DNA of 64,000 nucleotides from Gigantopelta aegis (GCF_016097555.1 NC_054702.1:62672650-62736649); one strand, 5' to 3'; counted from the first letter of the stretch, positions 12,701 through 23,494 are shown. Translations and numbers: made by a program. Notes: generated from the letters alone by a model not told the origin.

Positions 12701-15700
12701 AACAAGACATTTAACAAATGTATGAAATTCTTACTGGTCTGCTGGGCATCGATCAGAACAATCTGTGTGTGTTGTATTATCTGCAAATAATACAAGACAT
12801 GTCAAAACAAATCAATACATATTACATCTAGAAATGACAACTAGATCTTCCCTTACACTATATTTGAGATACCACTGAGATTCAGAATTTAAAAAAAACT
12901 ACTAATTTTTGTCCGACTCTAAGTTCAAATTTTAAGTCTAGAAACACAAAATGAATGATGGTGTTAATGCACTAACTGAGCATGTTTATGTCTTAAACTG
13001 CAGACTAAAGATTAGCAAGCCCAGAGCTAATACAGGGTTCATACTTAAATTCAATGACTTTCCAAAGGTATTTTACATGATGTTTTGTTTTAATATGTAT
13101 CAACAAAATCTAATGATACTACAAATACAATGCTTTAATGCAAATTGCCAATCTCTTCTTGCGTTATTTTAAAAAGTTTTTTATTTTATTTTATGATAAC
13201 AAACAAATTTATTTTCCATAGCTTTTCATGCCTCAACAAACAAATTTATTTTCCATAGCTTTTCATGCCTCAACTCAAATTTTACAACTTTCCAGGAAAA
13301 GAACATTTGCAAACTGCATGACTTTGCAGGATTTCAATGACCAGAGTGAACCCTACAATCCCACATACTAAAAAATGAAAATACCTGTTGTTGTTGTTGC
13401 TGCTGTTGTTGTTGCTGTTGTTCTCGGATCTTCTCCATCTCCAACAACTGTTGCTGTTGCATGACCTTGTGCAACAGTTCAGGACTCATGTCCTCTCTGG
13501 GATGGTCCGGCACTTGTTGCTGAATTGTTGGTGGCTGTGCAGGAGCAGCTGTGTAATGAAAGAATACAATGAAATAAAACTTCACAAAATGATCATGAAT
13601 AGTTAAACAGCCTTACAATGATCACCTTACAGGTCTGATCTTATCAATTTACTCATTGCTTGTGTACCATACAAACCACGTCACACATGCGGGTTGAAAT
13701 ACTTGTCAGCATAATCAATAATTATATTAATTTTCTAGGTCAGCATGATGATACAGGGATCACCCTGTCCAGTGTTGCCGAATTAGGCAACTGCTAATTT
13801 TTACATAAAGTGGCTACAACATTTACAGTTTGGCTAATCAAATAGTCTATAAATTAACCACATTTCAACCATTTTCAAGGAAATACTCAACATTGGCTAA
13901 ACCAAGATTTTTTCCAGTTTGAGCTCTGAGACAATGTATCGTGATCATCAACAGAGGGTGTAATAATCTGACAGACATCTCTAACCATCAATCACATTAA
14001 AATTGCACCATACAAACTGTATTCCATGTAGATGACATATTGCCAAGCATAATCATAGATTTTTATTAATCTTCTGGTAAACCAACAGAGCCTTACCCAT
14101 GCTAACGTCATGACATCACTACCAATGGGTATACTAACTAGGGCACAATAAATGTAACTGGTAGTGTACAAACCTTCTGTCATACTAACAGGGCCTGATC
14201 CAGGCTGGTGCATGGACATGGTCACTGATGGCTGCACTCCAGCAGGTGGAATACCCAGAGGACCAGGTGCGGCTGGATGCATTGGCATCGAGCTCGGTGG
14301 CTGCACTCCGCCCGCCGGCAGGGTCTGCTGGACTGTCGGTGGCAGAGACACCTGTAAGGCCCTCGCTTCCTGCTGGCGCTGTTCAACCTCCAGCAACTGC
14401 TGCTGCAGCATCACCTTACGCTGCAGATCTTCATCAAACTGCAAGTGAGTACAGAATTAATTAACTTACAGCAGTGATGATCAATGTCCGCTGGCTGCAA
14501 TAGTGATGAATCTTAATGGTATACACAGACTGCTACAAGTATCCTCGCGGTATGGGTTTTGGCACAGATAAGCAACCATTTCGCGTAGTGTAAAAATAAC
14601 GATGTTTTTCTTGTTATTACTGACAGAAACATAACCTAATGTATATATATCATTAAAATATAAACATTAAATTCAGTATATAGTGAGATTTTTTGTGTTA
14701 GTTTTAGTTTACTTGTGTATACCGTAATATTCTAACCTTTTTGATGCGGTGTGTATTTTGAAGCGGAACATCCAGATAACTTCTGATTGTCCAATATTCA
14801 AGAAAAATAACTCCAAACAACTGGAAACGATGTGTGGTGGTCCATAAATTCAATATTAATAATACACACAAAAAATAACACCATTAAAATAAATTTTAAC
14901 CCTATTATGACATGTAAACCATATAGCCCAGTGCAAACATAGTCACAATTTGTACATTGATAGGGTGGGGTAAATTTCACAACCCTTAGAGTATTATTTC
15001 TTTTTGTTGATTATTACTATTATTCAAAATAATGTACACTATACATTTCATGTTGAATAGATATTATTTTGAGATGTAATATGCACTTGAACGTTGTTTA
15101 ATCCTGACCTAATATAATCATATACAGTGCATGTAAAATAAGAACTGGGAACTCATTCAGACGTCCATAAAAATAGATTGACATAGGGGTGATCTAATTG
15201 CCTTGTGTTTATTTCACTAGTAGCAAACGACAATGTTTCGTGCAGCAGGTGAGTAAAATTTATTGTGAATATATGGCGATAGAGGGATATTTATGTATGT
15301 TAAAAAAGTGCCTTACGGAAAATAGTACTTTTAGTTACATGGTATTTTTAATTGTTTATAATTACCGCAAACTAGCAAATTGTAAACACTGCTTTATTCT
15401 TATCAATAAAAAATACTTTGACAACAAAAACGTCTGCATTTGACGTCATAGCTTTTCTTTGATGACGCACAATTGCTATTTAAAGATAGCACGCCAAAAT
15501 ACACACTGCACCATAATACATACCGAGATGATACACATGCTGAATGAAATTTATTAAATTGTTTTGGTAGAATTCACCAATTTTGTACATCATTTATGCA
15601 ATTTAGATAATTTATCATACAATTAATGGGTTTCTGATGACAATACAAGCCTTTAATATTAACCACAATTTTGGAACTTTTCAACAATCAGCTTTTGATA

Positions 15701-16416
15701 TGACGAACTGACTGAATGGAAAAGTCTGAACAGGTTGGTCAATATGCTGAAACAAACTTACCATTTGATGACCAGACATCGGCTCTTCTTCATCACTGCT
15801 TGAGCCTTAAAAACATAAACAGTTTTCATCAGATGATTACTTCTGGAATAGCCGTAACAAAACAATTGTTTCAAGGCCAATTAACTAGTTAGTAGAATAT
15901 GTTATCTGTTTACACAGAAACACCCATGCAAACACAATTACAATTCAATCTGGTAATGGTGATTGACACCAACTTTTTAAAATTCTTTTGATTAAAATAA
16001 GATGTGAATATTTAAACTGTATAAGACTAATGTCCAATTTTAAAATCATATAGTCAACAATGTTTAAGTAAAAAAAAAATAATAACTTTTTACTTTACTC
16101 TGATATAATATTTTAGTGAATACAAAATATATATTTAATTTAGTAAAACTAAAGTTTCTCTCACCTCTCAAATCATCTGGTTCTGTCATTCCCTAAAAGA
16201 AGAGAGAGAATGTGTTAGAATTTGAATGTTACTACTATTTATATACGGTAAGCACCATTTTACATTCAAATCTTTACCTGGCATGCAATAGAAATATACA
16301 TACATAATGGCCTAAAATAACACATCTTTGGCTCCCATATCAGACATCAATTAATAATTAATATGACAATACCCAAATGTAATAAGACAAAAATATTAAA
16401 GAAAACTTACTGCCAT
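728..16416 (-). CDS. SF3B2: Splicing factor 3B subunit 2 (SF3B2/SAP145), 3' end off the window
   Basis: Subunit of the SF3b complex of the U2 snRNP, which acts in the nucleus at branch-point recognition. Minus-strand coding exons: 16411-16416, 16165-16192, 15762-15805, 14174-14438, 13385-13548, 12735-12780, 12067-12335, 10301-11435, 9474-9604, 8839-8966, 7242-7320, 6507-6644, 6267-6353, 4760-4834, 4113-4265, 3525-3674, 2990-3079, 2302-2409, 1698-1805, 728-858. All have GT-AG borders and the phases agree throughout, giving about 1,111 codons here; human SF3B2 is ~895 residues in all. Order of parts: acidic start, Gln/Pro-rich segments, a Met-Gly-Pro-Pro repeat exon, acidic and Lys-rich linkers, a DUF382-like core (RPDVVEMHDVTA, VPVPRHWCYKRKYLQGKRG, KMGKIDIDYQKLHDAF), a PSP domain (KEFETRLKEKKPG, PPPWLIAMQRYGPPPSYPNL), then an acidic TPVEEEE...GLITPAEG stretch. 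The last ~120 residues lie beyond the left edge. No N-terminal SAP domain is visible. Identity is very secure; single-base exon limits may be off by one. Confidence 0.96.
1060..1290. repeat. Dispersed repeat, copy 1 (pair with 61070-61335)
   Basis: Lies in the SF3B2 intron 859-1697. It shares an ordered set of blocks with 61070-61335: a GGGAGAYACACCCAT block, a TGTGGGTRAAA-like block, then a CATCTYCCYATT-like block, followed by 'GGTCACRAAC'. Divergence is high, so the family is old. No coding capacity was seen. Confidence 0.5.
2846..3022 (-). repeat. SF3B2: 72-bp tandem triplication of an SF3B2 exon end plus its splice donor
   Basis: The last 33 bases of exon 2990-3079 (codons LRIALGMPIGQ) and the first 39 intron bases are present three times. 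The GGCCAG|GTAATT donor recurs at 2989, 2917 and 2845, a spacing of exactly 72 bases each time. The minus-strand reading frame stays open across all three copies. Copies differ at only a few positions; one codes AFG instead of ALG. Choosing the middle or far donor would add 24 or 48 residues without shifting frame. Confidence 0.93.
5098..5489 (-). mobile_element. tRNA-headed SINE, family B, near full length
   Basis: In an SF3B2 intron. Read on the minus strand it starts with a tRNA-like head: an A-box-like GGTGGCGTCGTGGCAGG, then a B-box-like GGGTTCGGATCCC. This is followed by a 'CTCAATGGGTAGGTGTAAACC'-type body and a core with 'AAAGATCCCTTGCTGC'. It ends in a tail reading CGTCGTTAAATAAAACAC and a CTTT-rich run. 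Relatives: 43084-43446, 54181-54249 and 61533-61780. Confidence 0.85.
7541..7801 (+). mobile_element. tRNA-headed SINE, family A
   Basis: In SF3B2 intron 7321-8838. The head has an A-box-like TGGCGCAGTGGTTAAGCC and the phrase CTACAGGCTGGTAGGTAC. The B box is decayed. The body reads 'CTCAATGGGTAGGTGCAAGG', then CTGGACAGACAGTCCAGATAGCTGA. It ends with AAGCACGAAAATAAG and a (TGAAA)n tail. Close relatives: 21828-22086 and 41931-42213, and an inverted fragment at 48940-49040. Confidence 0.85.
7950..8331. mobile_element. Foldback (palindromic) element in SF3B2 intron
   Basis: Two palindromes. One at about 7955-8012 is built on GGAGATATC/GATATCTCC repeats. The other, at 8226-8331, has ~38-base arms that pair at all but about two positions around a ~30-base loop; the arms read roughly CTCGTGTCTTGTGATATCAT and its complement. 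The sequence between them contains TACGTCAC and GATGTCAC motifs. This resembles a foldback MITE rather than a gene; no reading frame was recognised. Confidence 0.7.
8410..8565 (+). mobile_element. Degraded SINE related to family A
   Basis: Shares TTAAGCCATCAGAT, GCTGGTAGGTACTGG, GGTGTAAGGCCAC and an AGATAACTG stretch with family A SINEs, in the same order, but with many changes. Located in the same SF3B2 intron as the copy at 7541-7801. Confidence 0.5.
9761..10260. mobile_element. ~500-bp inverted-repeat MITE next to the SF3B2 repeat exon
   Basis: Bounded by perfect 13-base inverted ends, GCAGGTCAACTCG at 9761 and CGAGTTGACCTGC at 10260. The left part is an array of degenerate ~25-base units (CAGCGTTTGGTCAA..., CCGTGTTTGGTCAATTCGAC); the right part has AGCGGGTCGAGTTGAT repeated. 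The middle is AT-rich without a gene. No clear target-site duplication. It ends 41 bases from the donor side of exon 10301-11435. Confidence 0.75.
10443..11399 (-). repeat. SF3B2: SF3B2 exon repeat: ~37 units of G-E/D-R-M-G-P-P
   Basis: Within exon 10301-11435. Tandem units of 7-9 residues with consensus GERMGPPPH or GERMGPQL: a near-invariant Arg-Met flanked by an acidic residue and Gly-Pro-Pro. I count about 37 units from GDRVM to GERSG. The unit type changes along the array: GERMGQPPL at the N-terminal end, GERMGPQL in the middle, GDRMGPPPH at the C-terminal end, as expected from local DNA duplication. The exon ends with a conserved LPSALEKVLEFK segment matching the SF3B2 family, so the array lies inside a true coding exon. 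The human protein has no such array. Confidence 0.93.
11905..11985. repeat. Fragment of a 'TGAATGTTTAAC' SINE tail (family D)
   Basis: GAATGAATGTTTAACGCCATCCCACAAAAAC followed by a decayed 'GGCTA' stretch. Similar fragments start near 32515, 32770, 33430 and 58045. They look like ends of a fourth dispersed family; no tRNA head was seen in any of them here. Confidence 0.45.
13201..13274. repeat. Perfect 37-bp tandem duplication
   Basis: In SF3B2 intron 12781-13384. Two identical adjacent 37-base copies, 13201-13237 and 13238-13274, containing TTATTTTCCATAGC. No difference is seen between the copies, so this is a recent duplication or an assembly artefact. Confidence 0.9.
14530..15535 (+). mobile_element. 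~1-kb inverted-repeat element family, copy 1
   Basis: In SF3B2 intron 14439-15762. The same ~1 kb sequence recurs in the same orientation at 35630-38143 (interrupted) and, shortened, at 62803-63297. Ends are inverted: GCGGTATGGGTTTTGGC near 14546, and the complement of GCAGTGTGTATTTTGGC near 15509. Shared internal blocks include GTGGTCCATAAATT, TTGATAGGGTGGGGTAAATT and TTGTAAACACTG. No transposase-like frame was recognised, so it is probably a non-autonomous DNA transposon. Confidence 0.8.
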
Positions 16417-16456
16417 GGTATACTGCTGTTTGTAGTTACACTTTCTTTAAGTCCAC
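16411..16456 (-). other. SF3B2: SF3B2 first coding exon with 5' UTR
   Basis: The ATG lies at 16416-16414 and is followed by one codon and a GTAAGT donor. Upstream, a polypyrimidine-AG acceptor ends at 16457, so about 40 bases of 5' UTR sit in this exon and at least one further non-coding exon must lie upstream in the spacer towards MRPL11. I could not locate that leader exon. Confidence 0.65.
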
Positions 16457-16841
16457 CTAGAGAGAAAAATTGTGTGGTATAATAAGTCAAAATTTTACAA
16501 AATACACTTGAAATATACCATATTTTCAACACACACACACCTCAGATCCAGTGACTGGCAATATCAGAAGCTGAACCTATGGTGGCCATGCATGAATCTT
16601 ACTTTGATGTATGAACAATGATAAAAGATTACCCTGACCCTAGCTGCTGTTAACAAGTGAAAATGTCCACAAACATTCTGTTTGTAAATTTTTCATGTAT
16701 ACAGTCAACTCTCAATATAACAAACTATCTGGGTTCTGGCACACTTTTACTGGGGACAAACATGCATCTGTTTTCTTTTCTTTACAACGGAATATTTAAC
16801 TTACAGTACCGGCAGTAATTTTTGGTAACAAATGTGCATTT

Positions 16842-17174
16842 CTAATGCCTGGTGATTTGGCGCACTTGGTATTTTGCATTTATTTGTATGCTTGGGAAGT
16901 TGTTATCAGTAATGAAGTTCAGGACAGATTTGAATACAGCATTATTTTCTAGGAGACTAAGGTTTTGGTCACCAAATAGTAAAATATTACAGTTAAGATT
17001 ATGGTAATCTAACAAATGCATATTTTGAACTATGTTGTATTGTGGACAAAAGTATAAGAAGTGTTCAGCATTTTCAATTAGGTTCCCACAAGCACAAGAC
17101 GGATTGTCAAAAGGGATTTTGACTTTTGTCACAGCCATAGCAGCATTAAATAATATGGCTGTTGTTGACCCCAT
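16842..17174 (-). mobile_element. LINE (non-LTR retrotransposon) 3'-end fragment
   Basis: A minus-strand frame of about 110 codons ends in the Cys/His arrangement seen after the reverse transcriptase domain in Jockey/L2-like LINEs: SCACGNLIENAEHFLYFCPQ, then a LLFGDQNLSLLENNAVFKSV stretch. Decayed related coding sequence may run on to about 17400 (phrases like 'KFSNARASPGLVWG' in other frames). No full reverse transcriptase is present, so this is a truncated remnant. Confidence 0.75.
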
Positions 17175-17718
17175 ACCAAGCCAGGGCTTGCTCTGGCATT
17201 TGAAAATTTGGCAATTGCAAAGTTTGAAAGCATTTGGTGAATTTGATTTTAATTTGGCAAAAACATTTCATGTATCGTATCGTCATACAATTTGGATCGA
17301 CATATGTTTTCGATACCTTGCTTATAATGGCATGTATCGCAAGATTATGCGAGATATTATGTCACTATCAGTCTGAACAAAAACAACAAAGTGTCTTTTT
17401 TCTCTCAATATTAAAAATGCTTCAAGTCAAGCTGCCAACTTTATGTTTTAATTATAATACAATAAATATTGTGCATGTTATCAGTTTTTCCTAATGCAAT
17501 ATTTTTATTACGATTTTGATGTAAATTATTGCATGGAATATAGGCCTTACACTACCATAACAAGGACAAAAAAAGACAGCCAATGCAACTATCGAAAACA
17601 TATGACGTTTGTGAAAATATGGTATAATATCCACCCGTCCACCCCACTTTTAGTTAGGGTTAGGGGAGGCGGGGAACCAGGCGGATATTTTTCCTAAAAT
17701 ATAGCAGAAACACCTGTA

Positions 17719-18780
17719 CACTGGTGGCACCTAAGTCTGCGCACCTAAGCATTTGTGTTATATTTTAAAGTTAAAATATTTCTTTAAAAATATTTCTTTC
17801 ACCGCCACAGTACAATGGAACAATAAACGTGTTACAACTAAAGTTATTTTAATTTTAATGTTTTTTAAACTCAAGTAATGAGCGCATATTTAATGGGACC
17901 CCCCTGCATTTACTGGCCTGCGTGACGGCACATAAGTCTGCGCAGAAAACATTAAAACAACCACTTCTGTCGCTAATGTTTACATAAAACAGCAACAAAC
18001 AATGGATCCGACTTTTCATAAGTTCTAAATAACAAACACTTCCTGTTATAGTCTGTTTCAGAAACATTTAGATTGTGCAAATGAGATAAATATAAATGGT
18101 GTTCCATGCTCCTTAGTTTGGACAACACAAAATGACAATATAAAAAAAAAACAATGTAAAAATATTTGATCATTATTCAACAAAAATTGTCTGTTATTAA
18201 CTGTAAATGAGCACAAATAGTGTTCGTTAGACATATGGGACAATCAATGATAATTTTGAAACAGACTATATCTAAAATAGGCCATGCTGTAAGTGCAATC
18301 TTCAAAGTCTGTGTGCAGCCATTTTGCATTGTGTCACTCGGAGGGAAATTCAAAGTATGCTTGGATGTTTATGTTAACACATAAAATAAAACATTCATTT
18401 CATTTATGGATTCATGAATTACAATAAGGTATGTATTGAAGCTTCTATGTAAATTTATGTAAGTTGATATGCAAGGTTGATCATTACAACGTTGACAGAC
18501 ACGTGTTGACAACAGGTTCACGACAGAAAAACATGTTGATCGAGGCTGGCAAAAGTATACTTTTAGTGCATTAATTCAGAGGTTTTTTTTCAATAAAAGT
18601 GTTATCAACCAGTTTTATACATATATTCACAATCAAGATGTGTTGTTTTAACGTTTTTGTGAATTAAATTAACGTTGTTTGTTTGTTTACAAACATACCC
18701 CGACACTTGTTTCAAGACGTAATGTAACGTCATTGACGTGTGCAGACTTTTGTGCCGCACAGACTAAGGTGACATGAGTG
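17719..18780. mobile_element. ~1.06-kb TIR element with TA flanks
   Basis: Left end CACTGGTGGCACCTAAGTCT and right end, complemented, CACTCATGTCACCTTAGTCT match at about 19 of the first 24 positions. TA lies just outside both ends. A further copy of the terminal motif, CACATAAGTCTGCGCAG, sits inside near 17930. No transposase frame was recognised. Superfamily uncertain: TA flanks suggest Tc1/mariner-like, the CACT start CACTA-like. Confidence 0.7.
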
Positions 18781-19477
18781 TATGACTTAGCGGCTAGTTT
18801 TTTGGGAGAAAAACTTGACATTCATGGGAGATTATCACTATTTTTCACAATAAATTAATGTGTCTTGAGAAAGGTATAGTATTATTGTATGTATGAAGTA
18901 TTGTTTTTATTATGGTATTGAAAAGTCAGCAACATATCATATGACGCCAGGATAATAATAATCGATATTTTTTAGAAAATAACTGTCGATTTCTGAAATG
19001 TTTCGGCATGAGTTCGACCCGTACAGGTACACGTCAAACTTTTCCCCAAAACCATACGTTGCTTGTTTTGTGTGTGTGGCGAACTGACTGGGGCAAACAA
19101 GCTTGAGGGCAAAACGTCGGGCATTCGTTTCTTTCTTAGTTTCTACGGTTTATTTACAAATTCCCGTCCCCGTGCTAGAACATTCCCCATAAATTTACCA
19201 TTATTGATGGCAAGTAGATACCATCTACATTAATCACAATATGAATGACTATCAATTACGTACGTTCTGTTAACTTTTATAAGTACACAAACAAGTGCGT
19301 CTGTGCAATGTTTCTTTGAAAACATAAATTCACAAATGCATCATGCACAATGCAGCCATATTAAAACTAAAAATGTTCTCTGCTACGCCTCACAACACGG
19401 CCTAGTTTACCAACTACCCTCGATCAGTCAATCAATCTTTGAAGGGCAAATAACTCACGTGCAGAGCAAAATAAAAT

Positions 19478-22400
19478 ATGGCATCAAAAGGTGGTAAAAG
19501 ATTAGTGAAAGGTGCTAAAAAGTTAGTTCAGAAGGTATACCACCCTCCATTCATGAAAGTAATAATTCCAGCTGGACAAGCTGCAGCTGCTCCCCCATTA
19601 GGCCCACAGTTGGGACAGGTAAATCATATGTATTATGATAATCATCATTCATTTGACATTTCATTGTCATGTTGTTTCTTGAACAGTGACATAACAAACG
19701 TTTTGGTTACATTGACATTCAGTAGTGCAAAAAATTCCGTGGTTCCAAGCAAAACTTGTCAGAATGAAACTGCAGTCAATAAAACAAATGCCATCAACAT
19801 TTCCCACCCTAACTGTGTACAGTACGTATACATTAATTAATTTTGAAAATCAATGGGCCCATTAAGCAAAACAAACTTTAACTTTAAAACAAATAAATTG
19901 AATTTATCCAGACCAAAAAAATAGTCAATGTTGAAATTTAACTTTTAAACCATGGTGGCAAGCAGGGCCATTTAAAGTATTAGATTAAAGATTGTCAGTT
20001 ATTTTTTTTATGATCACCAGATGAATCTAAAAGAAATAACAATCCTTAAAATTAAGAAACACACTTATTAATAAAAGCACAAACAAGATAATACTTTTTT
20101 CTTAATTACTTTTTGGTTCTGGAATAATACAAAGTACTAATATAAACTCAGTTATAAAGTGACATCATATTCTGTAATATCCCTTGATGATGATATTTTT
20201 ACGTTCATCGGGAAATTAACACACTGGCATTGCAAAGTATGATAAATATAACCAAAATTTAATTATTTTGTTGTTAACACAGGCCTCTGTGAATTGAATA
20301 TTTGCATAAAATAAATTCAGGTAACCCATTTTCTTTTTGCGTAACCATTATGTCCACATAAATAATGTCATAAATTTAATGCGCGAACAGAAAATAGGTT
20401 ACACTAAATTAGACTTGCGTGAACGAAACAATCGTTCTCTCAATTTTCAGAAGCCTATAACAGAACCTCTAAATGCAGTGCAACAAATGAACAACCTAGA
20501 TCCATTTCAAGTTTTCTTTTTTTACTTTCTCAAGCAAAAGTGATTGTAACCTATCTGTAGATTAGACAGAGAGCATCATTCTTAACAAAATTAATCCGTG
20601 TGCTCTAGTGGTGTCATTAAACAAAACAAACTTTAACTTTTAATTGGGTGTTTTTATTTTTATTTTGAAACAATTTAAAATTAAATATAATAGACCAGAT
20701 GGTTGCCCTTGGCCAATAAAGCTTGCCTTAATTTTTGGCATGGATGCTGTGTATGTATCTTAACTTTGTATTGCAAAAAAGAAATTTGTTAACAATGTTT
20801 TTCTACCACATTGCCTCATTTAGAATTTTTGTTATTTGCAGAACTAAATGCTGGAAAGGGATCAGTAAAACAAAATAATTATTCTTTATTTTGAACAATA
20901 ATATATATATATTTTTTTAATATAACTGAAATGATTAAATGTATATAACTGAAATGAGCATTTCTTCTGTGATATATTTTCCAATTATTGTGGATGAATT
21001 TATTTAATGATAAATCAAATTATAGGTTTTTTTTCTTTTTTCTTTATAGCGAGGAATTCAGATTGCAGCATTCTGTAAAGATTTCAATGAAAAAACTAAA
21101 GAAGTGAAGCCTGGTCTGCCTCTTCCTACTAGAATCAAAGTGAATGTAAGTACATAATATACAGTTGTGTTGATATACATTCTGTACTTCTTACAGATAA
21201 TTAAAGCTAGGGCATTTTAATTAATAAAAATATCTACAGTCAGTTATAGTCTACATTTGATCAGTGAATAATTTTTTTTACTAGTCACGATTAAAAATTC
21301 ACTAGCTCTATATTAAGTTAATACAATTCTATTAAATAATAGCAATAATTGGATATGTCACCTAAAGAAGGAGATAGAGCTTAAAAACATTAACATTGGG
21401 GGGTTGGGGCGAGGGAAGGATATTCATATTTACAAAATAGTCTTAACTGCAACATTTGACAAAACAAATTAACTAGCCGTTGGGCATGGCAATAGTAGTT
21501 ATTTACTGCCTAACATTGAATATCACTAGCCATGGGAGTGGGGCTACCATATTCTAGAAGCCCTGATTTTGGCCATCTTTTAATATGTGCAACATGTGGC
21601 ATTGAGGTGGTGGGTTCTTCTCATGCCGGTGCCTGGGTCACAATGATTTTACTTTACCTCTGTTCTTTCTTAAAAGCATCTAAGAAAACCCAGATGTTTA
21701 GATGATAAGCACCTACATAAGCATTTGCTGCCATCCTATGATCACAGTGGTTGTTAGTGTGACACAGTCCTTTATCAACTCTGTCTTACTAATTACTATT
21801 AAGCTGCCCTTGGTGAATTCACTTGGTGGCGCAGTGGTTAATCCATCAGACTACAGGCTGGTAGGTACAGGATTCGCAGCCCGGTACCGACTCCAACGCA
21901 GAGCGAGTTCTTATGGACTCAATGGGTAGGTGTAAGGCCACTACACCCTCTTCTCTCTCACTAACCACTAACCAACAAACAACTAATTCACTGTCCTGGA
22001 CAGACAGCCCAGATAGCTGAGGTGTGTGCCTAGGACAGCATGCTTGAACCTTAATTATAAGCAGGAAAATAAGTTGAAATGAAATGTGTGTGTTTTTCCT
22101 ATCTCTAGGAAAATGCAGGTAACCGATCCCTTGCTGCTATTTGGTAAAGTATATGGTGGTAGCTGGTGTGCTCTCATTCTGCAAACCAAGTGTCAAAATA
22201 ACCATATTGGAGACCAAATAACCATAGATTTAAAACAAATATATCTTTCCAAATACTGATGGGAAATAACTAAAGGACCTTACTGAAAAGGGAGTAGTAT
22301 CACCCAAGTTAAGAACTGAATGTAACTGTAGATCAATATGAAGATATTTTACATGCACTTTCCCTCGGTCAATACAATTTGATCTTGTAATAATAACACA

Positions 22401-23494
22401 TTCTCAAATTGTGAAGTAGTAGGAGTAAAAGGTATGGATATGGTAAAATCACCTCTTTTTTTTGGCATTTTATCTTATTGACATTTTGACTCTTTTGACA
22501 TTTTCATTCTTTATTTGCAGCCTGACCGCAGTTTTGACATTCGAATTCATAAACCAGTAACAAGTTATTTCTTGAAGCAAGCAGCCGGCATCCAGAAGGG
22601 AGCTATGAAGCCAGGTTGGAAACCAGTATAATTTATGTACAGCTTCTGGTTAGGGATTGAAGTTATTCATCTTCCAGAGATATACACTAAGTTTTGGAAT
22701 ACTGTTAAAAATTAAATTTTATAACTAAATGAAAAAAAAGAAGAAAGCTAATCTTTTAATATATATGTAGCTCCACACTAAGTAATTAAATATTAATATT
22801 GTTTTCAAGTTCGCAGTAGAAATTACCTTTTTAATATTTCAGTGTGAAGTAGTGTGAAGTATTTGCCCTCTGCCTGCTCCACCTCTCAGCCTCCTGTTGT
22901 ATTAGCGTGTTACATTATATTCTCCTGCAGTATTACAGTGGATGTAAAATGCTAAACAGTAGGACTGGATAGTACATCATCTCTGCATGTTATGGTATAA
23001 TTTACATGGCAGGTTTGATGATAAAATTTTGACAGGAGAGGATTTTTATTGTTTTCAAATAAAAATGAAATGTCATTGATTTTAACAAGATATTATTCGT
23101 AGTTCAATGGGATATATATGTTACGAAGACTAAAACTAAATTCATGTAGATATCAACGTATTCATGCATATTTAACAGTCAAAACAATTATTATTTTATA
23201 TCTACAGTAACCAGCTTGTGTGTTCTTTTAGGGCAAGAAGTAGCAGGGAAGGTGTCACTGAAACATATCTACGAAATTGCAAAAATTAAAAGTGAAGATC
23301 CAACATTTGAAAACTGTGAATTGAAGAATGTATGCATGATAATAATTGCCCAAGCACATTCGTTGGGTATCGAGGTTGTCAAAGACATTGACCCCCAGGA
23401 ATATTCGCAATTTCTTGAGGAGCGGCGAATCACCGTGAGCCAGCAAGAAAGAGAACTCGAAGAACAAAGACAAGCCAAAATGTTGCGGTTGTAA
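19478..23494 (+). CDS. MRPL11: Mitochondrial large ribosomal subunit protein L11 (uL11m)
   Basis: Structural protein of the GTPase-associated stalk base of the mitochondrial ribosome. Four exons: 19478-19618, 21050-21145, 22521-22614, 23232-23494, giving 197 residues (human MRPL11 is 192). All introns are GT-AG with consistent phases. Family signatures: [12 protein letters not shown] at the exon 1/2 join (the hallmark PPLGP.LGQ.G of L11), [27 protein letters not shown]...[13 protein letters not shown], and [15 protein letters not shown]. The C-terminus is a charged helix rich in Glu, Gln and Arg. The ATG at 19478 begins a Lys/Arg-rich, acid-poor segment ([20 protein letters not shown]), consistent with mitochondrial import. 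Transcribed away from SF3B2. Very secure. Confidence 0.97.
20586..20640 (+). mobile_element. SINE family C tail fragment
   Basis: In MRPL11 intron 1. GTGTGCTCTAGTGGTGTC ATTAAACAAAACAAACTT-type end, the plus-strand version of the family C tail seen at 52919-53230. A shorter trace of the same tail lies at about 19850-19885. Confidence 0.6.
21828..22086 (+). mobile_element. tRNA-headed SINE, family A
   Basis: In MRPL11 intron 2. GGTGGCGCAGTGGTTAAT (A-box-like), CTACAGGCTGGTAGGTACAG, GATTCGCAGCCC (B-box-like), ACTCAATGGGTAGGTGTAAG, CTGGACAGACAGCCCAGATA and AAATAAGTTGAAATG occur in that order. Near full length. Confidence 0.88.

Larger units (their letters stand above)
16457..19477. other. Head-to-head spacer between SF3B2 and MRPL11
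   Basis: Holds the promoters of both genes and the unlocated SF3B2 leader exon(s). It also holds a LINE fragment (16842-17400) and a ~1.06 kb inverted-repeat element (17719-18780). The stretch 18781-19477, next to the MRPL11 start, is the best place for the shared promoter. I see no convincing TATA box there. Confidence 0.6.

Noticed and set aside
12062-14464. Several Pro/Ala/Ser-rich frames overlapping SF3B2 exons 12067-12335 and 14174-14438
   Set aside because: Alternate-frame readings of Gln/Pro-rich coding exons; none has its own conserved sequence or splice support.
17640-17670. Telomere-like TTAGGG pair
   Set aside because: Only two adjacent partial units in a G-rich stretch; no array.
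20160-20260. Box C/D snoRNA in MRPL11 intron 1 (TGATGATGAT near 20186)
   Set aside because: No CTGA box D at a plausible distance and no terminal stem. Other TGATGA sites in RRP36 and SF3B2 introns failed the same test.
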